Assembly (NCBI GenBank): GCA_934254675.1
Contig: CAKQLP010000002.1
Span: 62,001-126,000 of the forward strand
Direction: 5' to 3'
From: an uncultured Alphaproteobacteria bacterium
GTDB taxonomy: Bacteria > Pseudomonadota > Alphaproteobacteria > RF32 > CAG-239
DNA length: 64,000 bases
Position numbers and translations under genes: made by a program. The notes under the pieces were generated by a model. It searched no databases. It was not told the DNA's origin and worked only from the letters and a program-made list of their open reading frames with translations. Below are positions 1 to 7,868 of the stretch, piece by piece. How positions within the stretch are numbered: the stretch's first letter is position 1; every line of letters begins with the position of its first letter.

Positions 1-1
1 T

Positions 2-643
2 AAGCAGTTTGCGGAAGAAAAAAATAAAATGCTGTCAGCGGATAATGATTTTGGAATGGCTATGAAATTTGCTTATAACGGAAACATTTTATTGGTGGCG
101 CAAAATGAAAAATTTGCGACATTTACCTTGGATGCTTATATTTATACCGGTGGCGCGCATGGTATGCCAATTTGGTCGTCTAAGACTTTGCGTAAAACAG
201 ACGGAATGATTTTGAATGATAAATTATTGAATGAAAAAGTTAATTCAGAGGCGTTCAAAAAACTTTTGGAGCAAGGTGTTAAGACTTATTTTACAGTGCA
301 AAAAGGGGCTTTTTATCAGTGCGATTTTCAATCGGATAAATTACAAAGCGAGATATTTGAAAATTATAAAATAGATGATTTGCCTTTGCCGCAAGAAAAG
401 CCGTTTTTAACAAAAAATGGCGTGGGTTTTGTTTATATGCCGTATGAAATTTCTTGGTATGCCAATGGGCGGATAGCGTTTGTTTTACCATATTCGCAAA
501 TGACAGATTATATGTCTGAAGATGCTTTGAATTTGGTGAAAAATGTTAATAAAAATGGCAAAATCGAAGCTTATGTCGATGAACAAACTCGACAGAAATA
601 TCAAGATTATTTGGCTCAGCCTGAACATAAAATCTGTCAATAA
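2..643 (+). CDS. DUF3298/RsiV-like protein, 5' end missing
   Basis: The frame is open from base 2 to the stop at 641-643, so the window cuts the gene's 5' end; the first ATG, at 29, is probably internal. The visible ~213 residues contain YTGGAHG and, further on, a stretch ending YEISWYANGRIAFVLPYSQM. Both match the DUF3298 (RsiV C-terminal) fold seen in periplasmic or lipoprotein domains, often with DUF4163 before it. The anchor or signal peptide would lie outside the window, so location and role cannot be read here. Domain call is by motif only. Confidence 0.7.
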   Translation, partial: KQFAEEKNKMLSADNDFGMAMKFAYNGNILLVAQNEKFATFTLDAYIYTGGAHGMPIWSSKTLRKTDGMILNDKLLNEKVNSEAFKKLLEQGVKTYFTVQKGAFYQCDFQSDKLQSEIFENYKIDDLPLPQEKPFLTKNGVGFVYMPYEISWYANGRIAFVLPYSQMTDYMSEDALNLVKNVNKNGKIEAYVDEQTRQKYQDYLAQPEHKICQ

Positions 644-668
644 GATATTTGGAAAAGGTGTTTTTCCC

Positions 669-893
669 TGTCATTCTCGGACATGCTTTATTAAACACAT
701 TTTAAATGTCATTTTCGGATGTGTTCTTACTTTTTTCATGTCATTCTCGGACGTGTTCCGAGAATCCATATAAAATGATAAAGGAATGGATGGATCCTCG
801 GGTCAAGCCCGAGGATGACGATAAATAATAAAGGATGACATAATAAAAAAAACACCCGAGGATGACGCAATAAAAAATACTCAAGGGATGACA
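669..893. repeat. Cluster of short palindromic repeats between genes
   Basis: The 370-base gap between the first gene and the pilin holds no convincing gene. It is filled with intact and decayed copies of a short palindrome. One intact copy at 739-769 has arms ATTCTCGGA and TTCCGAGAAT; another at 791-819 has arms ATCCTCGGG and CCCGAGGAT. Part copies (GTCATTCTCGG, GAGGATGAC and variants) lie near 669, 706, 830, 854 and 880. The same families occur inside the pilin leaders near 47.4 and 49.6 kb. Confidence 0.75.
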
Positions 894-1014
894 TTGAAGA
901 GAGAGACTATAACTAAAGTCATATAACTATTAGAATATTGTTTTAAATATTAAAATGTGTTTTAATAATAATATAATGTGCAAATTAACATTATATTATT
1001 TAAGGAGAAAAACA

Positions 1015-1647
1015 ATGAATATGATGAAAACAAATGAAACCGGTCGTTCCATGATTGAAATGCTCGGTGTTTTGGCGATTATCGGTGTGCTGTCCGTTGG
1101 TGGTATTGCCGGCTATTCCAAAGCTATGAACAAATTTAAAACAAACAAGGTTGCAGATAATGTGTCTATGATTGTGACCAACATCAGAACCTTGTACGCG
1201 CAACAAAATAATTATGCGGGTTTAAATAATATAACAGCTATTCAAATGGGCGTTGTTCCAGATGAATTGGGTACAGACACTACTTCAGGTACTTTAACAA
1301 ATGCCTTTTTAGGTGGTGTTAATATTGGCACAGCAACAGTTACCAGTTTGGATGCTGGTACATCTGGCGCCAATAGAGGATTCTTTTTAACCATGAACGG
1401 TTTGACTAAAGAAGCGTGCGTGACCTTGGCCGCCAATGACTGGGGTTCCGGTTATTCCGCCGGTTATGTGGGAATGACTGTTTCTGGCTCGGCTCAAACT
1501 AGTTATAACACGTCATTTGCTGTAAATTGCACGGATCGTGGAGCAGCTAAATGGTGTGCAAGCCAAGGACCGATGCAGGTTTCTCAAGCGGCCACTGGTT
1601 GTTCTGCCACTGGAAACACAAATTCGATTACTTGGGTATTCTACTGA
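1015..1647 (+). CDS. Type IV pilin-like protein (prepilin N-terminus)
   Basis: 210 residues. The start at 1015 is chosen over the upstream ATG at 955 because AAGGAG lies just before it. The N-terminus is a short charged leader, then G^RSMIEMLGVLAIIG: glycine before the cut site, Glu at +5, and a long hydrophobic helix, the signature of prepilin peptidase substrates. The mature part has several Cys residues that could form a C-terminal disulphide. Two further pilins in this window share the helix almost exactly but have much longer leaders. Likely exported and assembled in a pilus or pseudopilus. No assembly genes are nearby, so which machine it serves is unknown. Confidence 0.85.
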   Translation: MNMMKTNETGRSMIEMLGVLAIIGVLSVGGIAGYSKAMNKFKTNKVADNVSMIVTNIRTLYAQQNNYAGLNNITAIQMGVVPDELGTDTTSGTLTNAFLGGVNIGTATVTSLDAGTSGANRGFFLTMNGLTKEACVTLAANDWGSGYSAGYVGMTVSGSAQTSYNTSFAVNCTDRGAAKWCASQGPMQVSQAATGCSATGNTNSITWVFY

Positions 1648-1702
1648 GTTTGGAAACGCATGACGGCTTGAGCGATATCCGATAGCCGCCATGTCTCCAA
1701 AG

Positions 1703-1773
1703 ACTGCCGTTACTCTCATTGTGGCAGTTTTCTCCGAAACGTCCTTGCTCCTAACTCGGACGTTTCTTTTTTT
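1703..1773 (+). terminator. Tandem hairpins, the second a Rho-independent terminator
   Basis: ACTGCC/GGCAGT (1703-1727) forms a first hairpin. A second has arms GAAACGTCC and GGACGTTTC (1736-1766) and is followed by a T run. It ends the pilin transcript. Confidence 0.8.
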
Positions 1774-1913
1774 GTATATAACATATTGAATAGTGAAATA
1801 TTTTTTTGGCTTTTTAACATAGACATTAGGTCTAAAACCGCTTTAATTTGTTAAAAAATCCTTTATATTTTCTTTATATTATTTTTACTTTTTTTAGCAA
1901 AAGGAGGTCACCA

Positions 1914-2105
1914 ATGAAAACGCATACCTTTGCCAACGTTATTATACATGATTTGTCGTCAAAATCTCGTTTGCATGACAATTTTGAAATTAGCCGCGGA
2001 ATTATCAGCGAGCTGGTTGAAGGCTGGAATAAAAATATTTATGTTATTCCTAATCAAGCATTGCATTTATATAGCGAAAAGACAAAAAAATATTTGTATA
2101 TGTAA
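1914..2105 (+). CDS. Small hypothetical protein, 63 aa
   Basis: The start at 1914 follows a strong AAAGGAGG site; the longer frame from 1848 has none. The product (starts MKTHTFANVIIHDLSSK) is soluble, has no signal peptide and no motif I recognise. It has its own intergenic region on both sides and the strong ribosome site supports a real gene. Function unknown. Confidence 0.6.
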   Translation: MKTHTFANVIIHDLSSKSRLHDNFEISRGIISELVEGWNKNIYVIPNQALHLYSEKTKKYLYM

Positions 2106-2232
2106 AAAAATTTGTTCGCGACTCCTTAATTTTAGGTAAAAATCTTGTCAAGATGTCTTTTATTTTAGATTTAAAACCTTCTAACATTGCTTATATCAGT
2201 TTCACAACAATTATTTTTATATGAGGTGAAAA

Positions 2233-2505
2233 ATGAATACAGCAAAAAATAAACAAACATCGGAATTGAAAAACTATCTTTATTTTGCCGGAACAATCTA
2301 TGACAGTTTTGAGGCGTTGGAAGAGACCTTGGGAAAATTAAAACTGGAACGTCCGTTGTTTTTGCTTTATATGGCTAAAAAAGCCTATGCCGAAGAAGTG
2401 TTTGCCGCCGCTGGTGAAAAACAAGAAAAATTAGAAGATGTGATGATGATGCCGCCGTCACAGATAAAACTGCGTTCTTGCGAATATCCGCGCCGTTTGC
2501 AATAG
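2233..2505 (+). CDS. Small hypothetical protein, 90 aa
   Basis: Start ATG after TGAGGTGA. The protein is predicted soluble and largely helical with many Lys and Glu (e.g. FEALEETLGKLKLERP), no signal peptide and no recognised domain. It sits alone upstream of deoB, about 80 bases away, on the same strand. Function unknown. Confidence 0.6.
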   Translation: MNTAKNKQTSELKNYLYFAGTIYDSFEALEETLGKLKLERPLFLLYMAKKAYAEEVFAAAGEKQEKLEDVMMMPPSQIKLRSCEYPRRLQ

Positions 2506-2584
2506 CTTTTAAATCGATTTATTCTTTTATTGCATTTTACTGAAACTGTGCCATTATAATTCCTAAAAAATAAGGAGAATTATA

Positions 2585-3781
2585 ATGAACGGCAAAGTGA
2601 TAATTTTGATGATGGATTCATTTGGTGTTGGCGGCGCGCCCGACGCGGTCGCCTTTGCCAATGCGGGTGCGAACACTTTTGCGCATATTGTGCAAAAACA
2701 AGGCGGACTGAATGTGCCAAATTTGGCTTATTTGGGGTTGCAAACTGTCGGTTTTGAAGCTAGCGGCGAAAAAACAGAGTTAAATTGTGCCGGACAACCG
2801 GCTTTTTCTGTCGGGCATAAATTCGGACATGCTAAAGAAATCAGCAAAGGCAAAGACACAACCTCCGGACACTGGGAAATGGCCGGAACACCTGTTTTGT
2901 TCGATTGGGGATATTTTAAGCCAGATTATCCATCTTTTCCACCGGAGCTGATTGCGGAAATTTGCGCCAAAGGTGGCATTGAGGGAATTTTGGGCAATAA
3001 AGCCGCTTCCGGCACGGCAATTATCGAAGAATTGGGCGAAGAACACCTCAAAACCGGCAAGCCGATTTTTTATACTTCTGCCGACAGCGTGTTGCAAATT
3101 GCCTGTCACGAACAACATTTTGGCTTGGAGCGGCTGTATAACCTTTGCGAAGTCGCTTTTGCGGCGGCTAAGCCGTATAATATTGCTCGAATTATTGCCC
3201 GTCCGTTTGTTGGTGAGCGTAAGGGCGAATTTATGCGGACAAAGAATCGCCACGATTATTCGGTTACGCCGCCGGAAGTCACCGTTTTGAATAAGGCGGC
3301 CAACGCCGGACACGAGGTTATTTCTGTGGGAAAAATCAGAGATATTTACGCCGGTTCGGGAATAACGCAAGCGTATAAAGCCAGTGGATTGGAAGAATTG
3401 TGGAACGTGACGCTGGAACAGGTGAAAGCCGCTCCGCAAAATGCCATTGTTTTTACAAACTTTGTCGATTTTGATATGGTTTATGGTCATCGCCGCGATG
3501 TTGCCGGTTATGCCAAAGGTTTGGAATATTTTGACAGCCGACTGCCGGAATTGCTTCCGTTGCTTGGTGAAAACGATATTGTCTTTATTACCGCCGACCA
3601 TGGTTGTGACCCGACTTATTCCGGAACAGACCACACGCGGGAACAAGTGCCAGTTTTGATGTTTGGAAAAAAAGTACAGACGCAAAATATCGGACAACGC
3701 CGGACTTATGCGGATATCGCCCAGACAATTTGCGCTTTTTACAGATTAGAACCTATGAATTTTGGAGAAAGCTTTTTATGA
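2585..3781 (+). CDS. deoB: Phosphopentomutase
   Basis: 398 residues, the usual DeoB length. Converts (deoxy)ribose 1-phosphate to (deoxy)ribose 5-phosphate in nucleoside salvage, in the cytosol with two metal ions. Visible are the N-terminal metal site (MMDSFGVGG, residues 9-17), the activating-threonine segment GKDTTSGHWEM near residues 89-99, and C-terminal TADHGCDPTYSGTDHTRE with metal-binding Asp and His. AAGGAG precedes the ATG. The stop overlaps the next gene's start (ATGA), so the two are translationally coupled. The partner is a PgeF-like protein, a family with purine nucleoside phosphorylase activity that would supply DeoB's substrate. Confidence 0.95.
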   Translation: MNGKVIILMMDSFGVGGAPDAVAFANAGANTFAHIVQKQGGLNVPNLAYLGLQTVGFEASGEKTELNCAGQPAFSVGHKFGHAKEISKGKDTTSGHWEMAGTPVLFDWGYFKPDYPSFPPELIAEICAKGGIEGILGNKAASGTAIIEELGEEHLKTGKPIFYTSADSVLQIACHEQHFGLERLYNLCEVAFAAAKPYNIARIIARPFVGERKGEFMRTKNRHDYSVTPPEVTVLNKAANAGHEVISVGKIRDIYAGSGITQAYKASGLEELWNVTLEQVKAAPQNAIVFTNFVDFDMVYGHRRDVAGYAKGLEYFDSRLPELLPLLGENDIVFITADHGCDPTYSGTDHTREQVPVLMFGKKVQTQNIGQRRTYADIAQTICAFYRLEPMNFGESFL

Positions 3782-4539
3782 GTTGGCAATCATCTAATCT
3801 GTCGCCGAAAAAACATTGCTTTTTTGGTGCGGAAGGCGGCGTGTCGCAAGGAAAATATGCTTCGTTGAACACCAATTACAACAGTTTGGATTCTAAGGTT
3901 GCTGTTCGGCAAAATTTTGAAATTATCACGGCGTTTTTCAAAAAAAACTATGAGGATATGTTTACTCTTAATCAAGGGGTTTCCAATAAAGTTGTCGAGG
4001 CGGATTTGCCTCAGCAATTCAGCATAACGGCAGACGGCGCGGTAACGACAAATCCAAATATTTTGCTTGGCATAAAAACAGCCGATTGCGCGCCGGTGCT
4101 GTTGGCTGACTATAAGCACGGAGTTATTGGAGCGGCGCACGCCGGTTGGCGCGGGGCTTATAAAGGCGTGGTGGAAAATACGATTTCTCTGATGCAAAGA
4201 CGCGGGGCGGTTTTGACGGATATTGCGGTTGCAATAGGACCTTGTATGCAACAAGCGTCGTTTGAAGTGGCTGAGGACATGAAAGCTTGTTTGTTGGCTG
4301 AAAATTTACAAAATGAAAAGTATTTTCATCAGGGTAAAGACGCTAGCCACTTTTATTTTGATTTAAGCGGCTATTTGGAAGATAAAATTAAACGGCAGGG
4401 GATTGACAATGTGGTTAATTCGCGTATAGATACCTATCCGGCGGAAAACGGCTATTTCAGTTATCGCCGCAATACCCATCTGCGGCTGATAGAACAACCG
4501 CGGGATTATCCGACACAATATTCTTTTATTTGCTTATAG
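3778..4539 (+). CDS. PgeF/YfiH-family multicopper-fold protein
   Basis: 253 residues from the ATG that overlaps the deoB stop; the frame extends upstream to 3730 but GGAGAAAG points to 3778. Family members (formerly laccase-domain, DUF152) have purine nucleoside phosphorylase or adenosine deaminase activity. Visible are GIKTADCAPVLL (Cys104), GAAHAGWRGAYKG (His121), IGPCMQQASFEV and SYRRNTH. The usual QVHG motif, which gives the third zinc ligand, reads LNQGVSNKVV here, so that histidine appears to be replaced by Val. This may reduce or change activity. Coupled to deoB, it fits nucleoside salvage. Confidence 0.85.
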   Translation: MSWQSSNLSPKKHCFFGAEGGVSQGKYASLNTNYNSLDSKVAVRQNFEIITAFFKKNYEDMFTLNQGVSNKVVEADLPQQFSITADGAVTTNPNILLGIKTADCAPVLLADYKHGVIGAAHAGWRGAYKGVVENTISLMQRRGAVLTDIAVAIGPCMQQASFEVAEDMKACLLAENLQNEKYFHQGKDASHFYFDLSGYLEDKIKRQGIDNVVNSRIDTYPAENGYFSYRRNTHLRLIEQPRDYPTQYSFICL

Positions 4540-4547
4540 AGGGTAAA

Positions 4548-5255
4548 ATGAGAACGAAAATGCTTCCTTATTTTAATGAACGGCCAAGCAAAGTCAGCGC
4601 GTTGGTGTTGCATTGCAGTGCGCACGATACAGAGGATATGATAGCTGTTTTGCAAAAAGAAGAACTCAGCGCGCATTATGTTGTTGGGCTGAATGGCGAT
4701 GTTGTTCAGCTGGTGCCCGAGGAAAAACGCGCTTGGCACGCTGGTATAAGTTTGTGGCGTGAGTTTGAAAATTTGAACCATAATTCTGTTGGAATCGAGA
4801 TTAGTTCGCTGTCTATGGGGCAGGAACCTTATAGCGAAAAACAAATAAAAAGCGTTATGGAACTGTGTCAGGAAATAATTAAGCGGCATCAGATTCCGGC
4901 GCGAAATGTGGTGGGACATTCGGATATTGCTCCAACGCGAAAACCAGATCCGGGGGTGGCGTTTCCGTGGAAATTGTTGGCGGAAAACGGCGTCGGTTTG
5001 TGGTATGACTTGCAAGATGCGGAAAAAATAGCCGAGAATAATCCGGAAATTTTGCTCAAGAGAATCGGCTATAATACCGAAAATTTGCCGGCGGCGATGA
5101 CGGCTTTTTGTCGGCATTTTGTTCCGCAAGAAGTGGAAATACGGCAAGACATACATGCTTTGTTGCAACATCCGTATGATGAAAATTTTAGGTTAGATGA
5201 AAAATATTTGCCGATTTTGAAGGCGTGTTGTGCGGCGTATCAAAAAACAAAATAA
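4548..5255 (+). CDS. N-acetylmuramoyl-L-alanine amidase, AmpD/AmiD-like
   Basis: 235 residues from ATG 4548 (AGAGGG before it; the frame's earlier TTG at 4530 overlaps the previous stop). Amidase_2 fold: zinc ligands in LHCSAHD near residue 24, in GHSDIAPTRK, and Asp in KPDPG. WHAGIS is also typical. A C-terminal helical segment (residues ~150-225) resembles the peptidoglycan-binding tail of AmiD-like enzymes. No signal peptide, so a cytosolic role in cleaving recycled anhydro-muropeptides is likely. Follows the previous gene by 8 bases, probably one operon. Confidence 0.85.
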   Translation: MRTKMLPYFNERPSKVSALVLHCSAHDTEDMIAVLQKEELSAHYVVGLNGDVVQLVPEEKRAWHAGISLWREFENLNHNSVGIEISSLSMGQEPYSEKQIKSVMELCQEIIKRHQIPARNVVGHSDIAPTRKPDPGVAFPWKLLAENGVGLWYDLQDAEKIAENNPEILLKRIGYNTENLPAAMTAFCRHFVPQEVEIRQDIHALLQHPYDENFRLDEKYLPILKACCAAYQKTK

Positions 5256-5297
5256 TAAAAATTGATAGCTAATGCCCTGACAAAATATAAAAAATGT

Positions 5298-5326
5298 TTG
5301 ACAAAAAACAAGCCGCGTGATAAATA
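5298..5326 (+). promoter_or_regulatory. Sigma-70-type promoter
   Basis: TTGACA at 5298-5303, 17-base spacer, TAAATA at 5321-5326. It drives the gene at 5373, leaving an AT-rich leader of about 40 bases that has no Shine-Dalgarno match. Confidence 0.6.
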
Positions 5327-5372
5327 AATAATGTTTTAATATCATTATGTTTTATCTTTAATTTTTATTACC

Positions 5373-5858
5373 ATGAATTTTAAAAAACTCGTTCAGGATT
5401 TTTATCGAATCTTGAAAACTCTTCCAAACTATGGAAAAGTTTTGGCTGTCGCTTCGGTGGCAACGCTGTATGTGGCTATTAATCCAAGTGTTAAATGGCC
5501 AACTGTTATGGGGTATGAGTATAACTGGGTTAGAGAACGTGATGGTAAAATGGTTTATGCTTTGCGTACTAAGCTTGCCGCAAACCAAAAACCTACAACT
5601 TACGTTAATACCGGAACAGAACCACATCCCGGTGATGAAATCGTGATTATCAAGGTGCATGACCGCAAAAAGCCGTATTTCTTTCGCCATGAATTTGGTA
5701 AGGGATATAGGCGTTGGGAAGAAGCAATTTACGATTATCGAAAATCGCAAAAGCGAAAAAGAATGATTGTTTCATTCCTTTTTTCTACCGGTCTTTGTCT
5801 GGCATCTTACCCAGGGTTGGTGAGACGTATGCTCGCTCTTATTCCTAAGGGAAAATAA
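5373..5858 (+). CDS. Hypothetical membrane-associated protein, 161 aa
   Basis: ATG at 5373 follows TTTTTATTACC with no Shine-Dalgarno. The N-terminus has a hydrophobic stretch (VLAVASVATLYVAI, ~24-37) and the C-terminus another (IVSFLFSTGLCLASYPG), so both ends may be membrane bound with a ~90-residue domain between. That middle part contains PGDEIVIIKVHDRKK. No family recognised. It has its own promoter and terminator. One of several genes in the window without a ribosome-binding site. Confidence 0.6.
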   Translation: MNFKKLVQDFYRILKTLPNYGKVLAVASVATLYVAINPSVKWPTVMGYEYNWVRERDGKMVYALRTKLAANQKPTTYVNTGTEPHPGDEIVIIKVHDRKKPYFFRHEFGKGYRRWEEAIYDYRKSQKRKRMIVSFLFSTGLCLASYPGLVRRMLALIPKGK

Positions 5859-5866
5859 ATTTAAAA

Positions 5867-5892
5867 AAACGCCTGATTCGGGCGTTTTTTTG
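5867..5892 (+). terminator. Rho-independent terminator
   Basis: AAACGCC, six-base loop, GGGCGTTT then more T. Ends the 5373 gene. Confidence 0.85.
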
Positions 5893-5940
5893 TGCAAAAA
5901 ATAAAATTGTAAAAAAAATTGCCAAAATTAAACAAAAAAC

Positions 5941-5968
5941 TTGACAATAAAATAAATTGAGATAATAT
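5941..5968 (+). promoter_or_regulatory. Sigma-70-type promoter
   Basis: TTGACA at 5941-5946, 16-base spacer, TAATAT at 5963-5968. Serves the lipoprotein gene at 6013. Confidence 0.65.
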
Positions 5969-6012
5969 GAAACTGTTTCTTGTATTATTTAACTATATTT
6001 AAATTTATTGTT

Positions 6013-6426
6013 ATGAAAAGGTTTTTTTCTTTCGTTGTGATTTTTTGTCTCAGCGTTGTCTTGTTTTCATCTTGTGGTGGAAGCAAAAAGGACGGCAGTG
6101 AAGGGTACACTCAAAAGGAACTCTTCCACAGCAGTGAACGTTACGATGCTTTAAAGTATCTCAACCGTCTTAACTGGTGTAAGGCCGGTCCTGACGGAAA
6201 GGTCTTTTTAGGCTCGGTTGACAATGGTATTGATATAACCGATTTGCGGTATGTCAATGCCCCCGAAGTAGTACCAACCTCTACTGATCAGGTTGTGGTT
6301 TGGAAACACGGCAAGCAGTTTCTTCTTGTTAAATGTGATGAGAACGTGCCTGTGATGTCTCGTGTTCGCGTGGCTCAGGATTGGTGCCGAGATAACTTTG
6401 GCGATGAACCGCAAACCCTTGAATAG
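6013..6426 (+). CDS. Small lipoprotein, unknown function
   Basis: 137 residues from ATG 6013; the TTG at 5980 is rejected because MKRFFSFVVIFCLSV is a classic start of a lipoprotein signal. The lipobox VLFSSC is followed by GGSKKDG, so the mature protein begins with a lipid-modified Cys and a flexible linker. The remainder is soluble, with a cluster of Trp and Cys residues, and matches no family I know. No Shine-Dalgarno precedes the ATG. It has its own promoter and terminator. Confidence 0.7.
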   Translation: MKRFFSFVVIFCLSVVLFSSCGGSKKDGSEGYTQKELFHSSERYDALKYLNRLNWCKAGPDGKVFLGSVDNGIDITDLRYVNAPEVVPTSTDQVVVWKHGKQFLLVKCDENVPVMSRVRVAQDWCRDNFGDEPQTLE

Positions 6427-6437
6427 GTTATTTGAAA

Positions 6438-6468
6438 AGAGAAAGTCTATGAACTTTCTCTTTTTTTC
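6438..6468 (+). terminator. Rho-independent terminator
   Basis: Arms AGAGAAAGT and ACTTTCTCT followed by a run of T. Ends the lipoprotein gene. Confidence 0.85.
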
Positions 6469-6652
6469 TTTTAATCTTTAAACTTATTGAGGATATGTTT
6501 CTAAATATTTAGTTTTAATCGTCTTGAAAAGAATAAAAAACAATATAAATAAAAAGTGTTCAAAGTGAAACGGCGATTGTTTTTAAGCAATTAAATTCTA
6601 AGTCGGCATTTTGAACCACGAGTTTAACAGCGTATGATAAAAAAATTTAAGT

Positions 6653-6726
6653 AATTAAATACTTTTATGATACAAAGACGAACTCGGAAGACCTTATAAT
6701 TTGATGTATGATAAAAGTATTTAATT
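6653..6726 (+). repeat. Long inverted repeat in a gene-free stretch
   Basis: Left arm 6653-6673 and right arm 6706-6726 are 21 bases each and pair with one mismatch, around a 32-base loop. The gap 6469-6887 has no credible reading frame. In RNA this would be a long hairpin. See also the terminator-like hairpin at 6785. Confidence 0.7.
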
Positions 6727-6784
6727 GTTAATATTAATTTTTTAACAATCTTTTAGAATCACAAATAAAGGTATTAGAACCGAA

Positions 6785-6822
6785 GGAGAGTAGAGGAATA
6801 TTCCTTTGCTCTCCGATTTTTA
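6785..6822 (+). terminator. Terminator-like hairpin, possible end of a small RNA
   Basis: GGAGAG pairs with CTCTCC, and AGGAA with TTCCT inside it, followed by GATTTTTAT. No gene precedes it, so it may end an unannotated RNA made from the 6480-6785 stretch. I could not match that stretch to a known RNA family. Confidence 0.5.
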
Positions 6823-6843
6823 TAAAATTTTGAAAAAAAACAG

Positions 6844-6872
6844 TTGACAATCGAAAATGTACAGTATATAAA
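6844..6872 (+). promoter_or_regulatory. tRNA promoter
   Basis: TTGACA at 6844, 17-base spacer, TATAAA at 6867-6872, 15 bases before the tRNA-Thr. Confidence 0.7.
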
Positions 6873-6887
6873 AACTTTCAGTTGAAC

Positions 6888-6963
6888 GCCAACATAGCTC
6901 AGTTGGTAGAGCTACTGATTTGTAATCAGTGGGTCGGGAGTTCGAGTCTCTCTGTTGGCACCA
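6888..6963 (+). tRNA. tRNA-Thr (anticodon TGT), CCA encoded
   Basis: Acceptor arms GCCAACA and TGTTGGC pair fully. The anticodon stem is CTGAT/ATCAG with loop TTGTA, giving TGT. The T arm contains GTTCGAGTC. The mature body ends at 6960 and CCA is encoded at 6961-6963. Confidence 0.95.
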
Positions 6964-6970
6964 TTTCAAG

Positions 6971-6994
6971 CCTTGATTCATCAAGGTTTTTTTT
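6971..6994 (+). terminator. Rho-independent terminator of the tRNA
   Basis: CCTTGAT and ATCAAGG arms with a two-base loop, then eight T. Confidence 0.85.
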
Positions 6995-7029
6995 ATTTTA
7001 AACCATAGAAATGTCAAGAAAGAAAAATA

Positions 7030-7383
7030 ATGGAAAAATTACCGCATTTACATCATCATAATAAGGAAACGCATATTTTAGAAATTCCGTTGGAAAAAGC
7101 GTTTTTGCGTACGGCGGAAACATTTCAGCTTATTTCCGATGCGACCAGATTGAAAATTTTGTGGTTGCTGTGTCATAATGAAGTTTGTGTGAATAATATT
7201 GCCGTATTGGTTAAAATGAGCTCTCCGGCCGTATCCCATCATTTGCGTTTGTTAAAACAGGCTGGTTTGATTGAAAGTCGCCGCGAAGGTAAAGAAATGT
7301 ATTATAAATTGGCGGAGACATCGGAAGCCGCATTGTTACACCGCGCTTTGGATGATATTTTGGACATCAAATGCCCATTATAA
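7030..7383 (+). CDS. ArsR/SmtB-family metal-responsive repressor
   Basis: 117 residues. The winged-helix part spans ~30-100 with the recognition segment MSSPAVSHHLRLLKQAGLI and the wing RREGKEMYY. The N-terminus is His-rich (HLHHHNKETH, residues 6-15), a likely metal site. The alpha-3 CxC arsenic site is not present; only one Cys (NEVCVNN) remains, so zinc or a similar ion is more likely than arsenite. No strong ribosome site before ATG 7030. An HMA protein and a Zn/Cd-type ATPase lie 4.3 kb downstream behind an ArsR-like operator, with the secreted-protein island between, so the target operon may have been split by insertion (inference). Confidence 0.85.
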   Translation: MEKLPHLHHHNKETHILEIPLEKAFLRTAETFQLISDATRLKILWLLCHNEVCVNNIAVLVKMSSPAVSHHLRLLKQAGLIESRREGKEMYYKLAETSEAALLHRALDDILDIKCPL

Positions 7384-7479
7384 AAACAATTAAAAGGGGA
7401 ATGTCAGATATGAAAAAAGTGTTGTTAATTTTATTGTCATTTTTGTATGTTAGTAAGGTGGCGTTAGCGGAAGAATTAA
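7377..7479 (+). repeat. Duplicated leader and signal-peptide DNA, copy 1
   Basis: The segment from ATTATAAAAACAATTAAAAG through the ATG is repeated at 8687 and 9439. In copies 1 and 2 the near identity continues through the whole signal-peptide coding region to GCGGAAGAA. The ArsR stop codon lies inside this repeat. Confidence 0.85.
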
Positions 7480-7853
7480 ATATTAATGAATATAAGCAAG
7501 TATTGACACAATGTTATAATAATTTTGAACATAATGAAAAGCGTTGTTCAGATTGGAATTCAAGATGTTTCAATCATCTTCAGGCGGAGCAAGAAAAACT
7601 GCAGAAATGTTATCAGAAAGTTGCTGTTAGTATTTTTACGGAATTTTATGATTTATCAAATGAAGATGCTCTGCAAAAATTTGATAATTATAAAAATTTT
7701 TTACAGATTGAGTATAAGTTTATTTATAGTGATTCAATTTATTGTAAGAAAAATAATTGTGGCATAGCACCAAATTTATATAGTGAATATGCCACAAGCC
7801 AAGGTTTATATAATTATATTAATAAAACAATAAATTATATTGAAAATCAATAA
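7410..7853 (+). CDS. Secreted protein, duplicated-leader family, copy 1
   Basis: 147 residues from ATG 7410; an ATG at 7401 is rejected because copies 2 and 3 lack it, and AAAAGGGGA serves 7410. A signal peptide MKKVLLILLSFLYVSKVALA is followed by a mature ~127-residue helical protein with several Cys, including KCYQKV and CKKNNCG. The C-terminal half resembles the proteins at 8720 and 9472: a Cys near the start of a helix, then an F..IY segment, CxxxxCG, and a final helix. Periplasmic or secreted. I do not recognise the family. An 88-base copy of the 9472 gene's 3' end lies just downstream. Confidence 0.7.
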   Translation: MKKVLLILLSFLYVSKVALAEELNINEYKQVLTQCYNNFEHNEKRCSDWNSRCFNHLQAEQEKLQKCYQKVAVSIFTEFYDLSNEDALQKFDNYKNFLQIEYKFIYSDSIYCKKNNCGIAPNLYSEYATSQGLYNYINKTINYIENQ

Positions 7854-7868
7854 GTATTGCTTCTTCTT

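Noticed and set aside
893..910. GAGAGAG run before pilin 1015 as a third phase-switch tract
   Set aside because: It is short, not preceded by a ribosome site and ATG, and not in frame with the pilin, which has its own good start.
2780..3697. 305-residue frame on the minus strand
   Set aside because: It lies wholly within deoB, whose motifs are clear; composition is that of an antisense shadow.
4506..5171. 221-residue frame on the minus strand
   Set aside because: Antisense to the amidase; no recognisable features.
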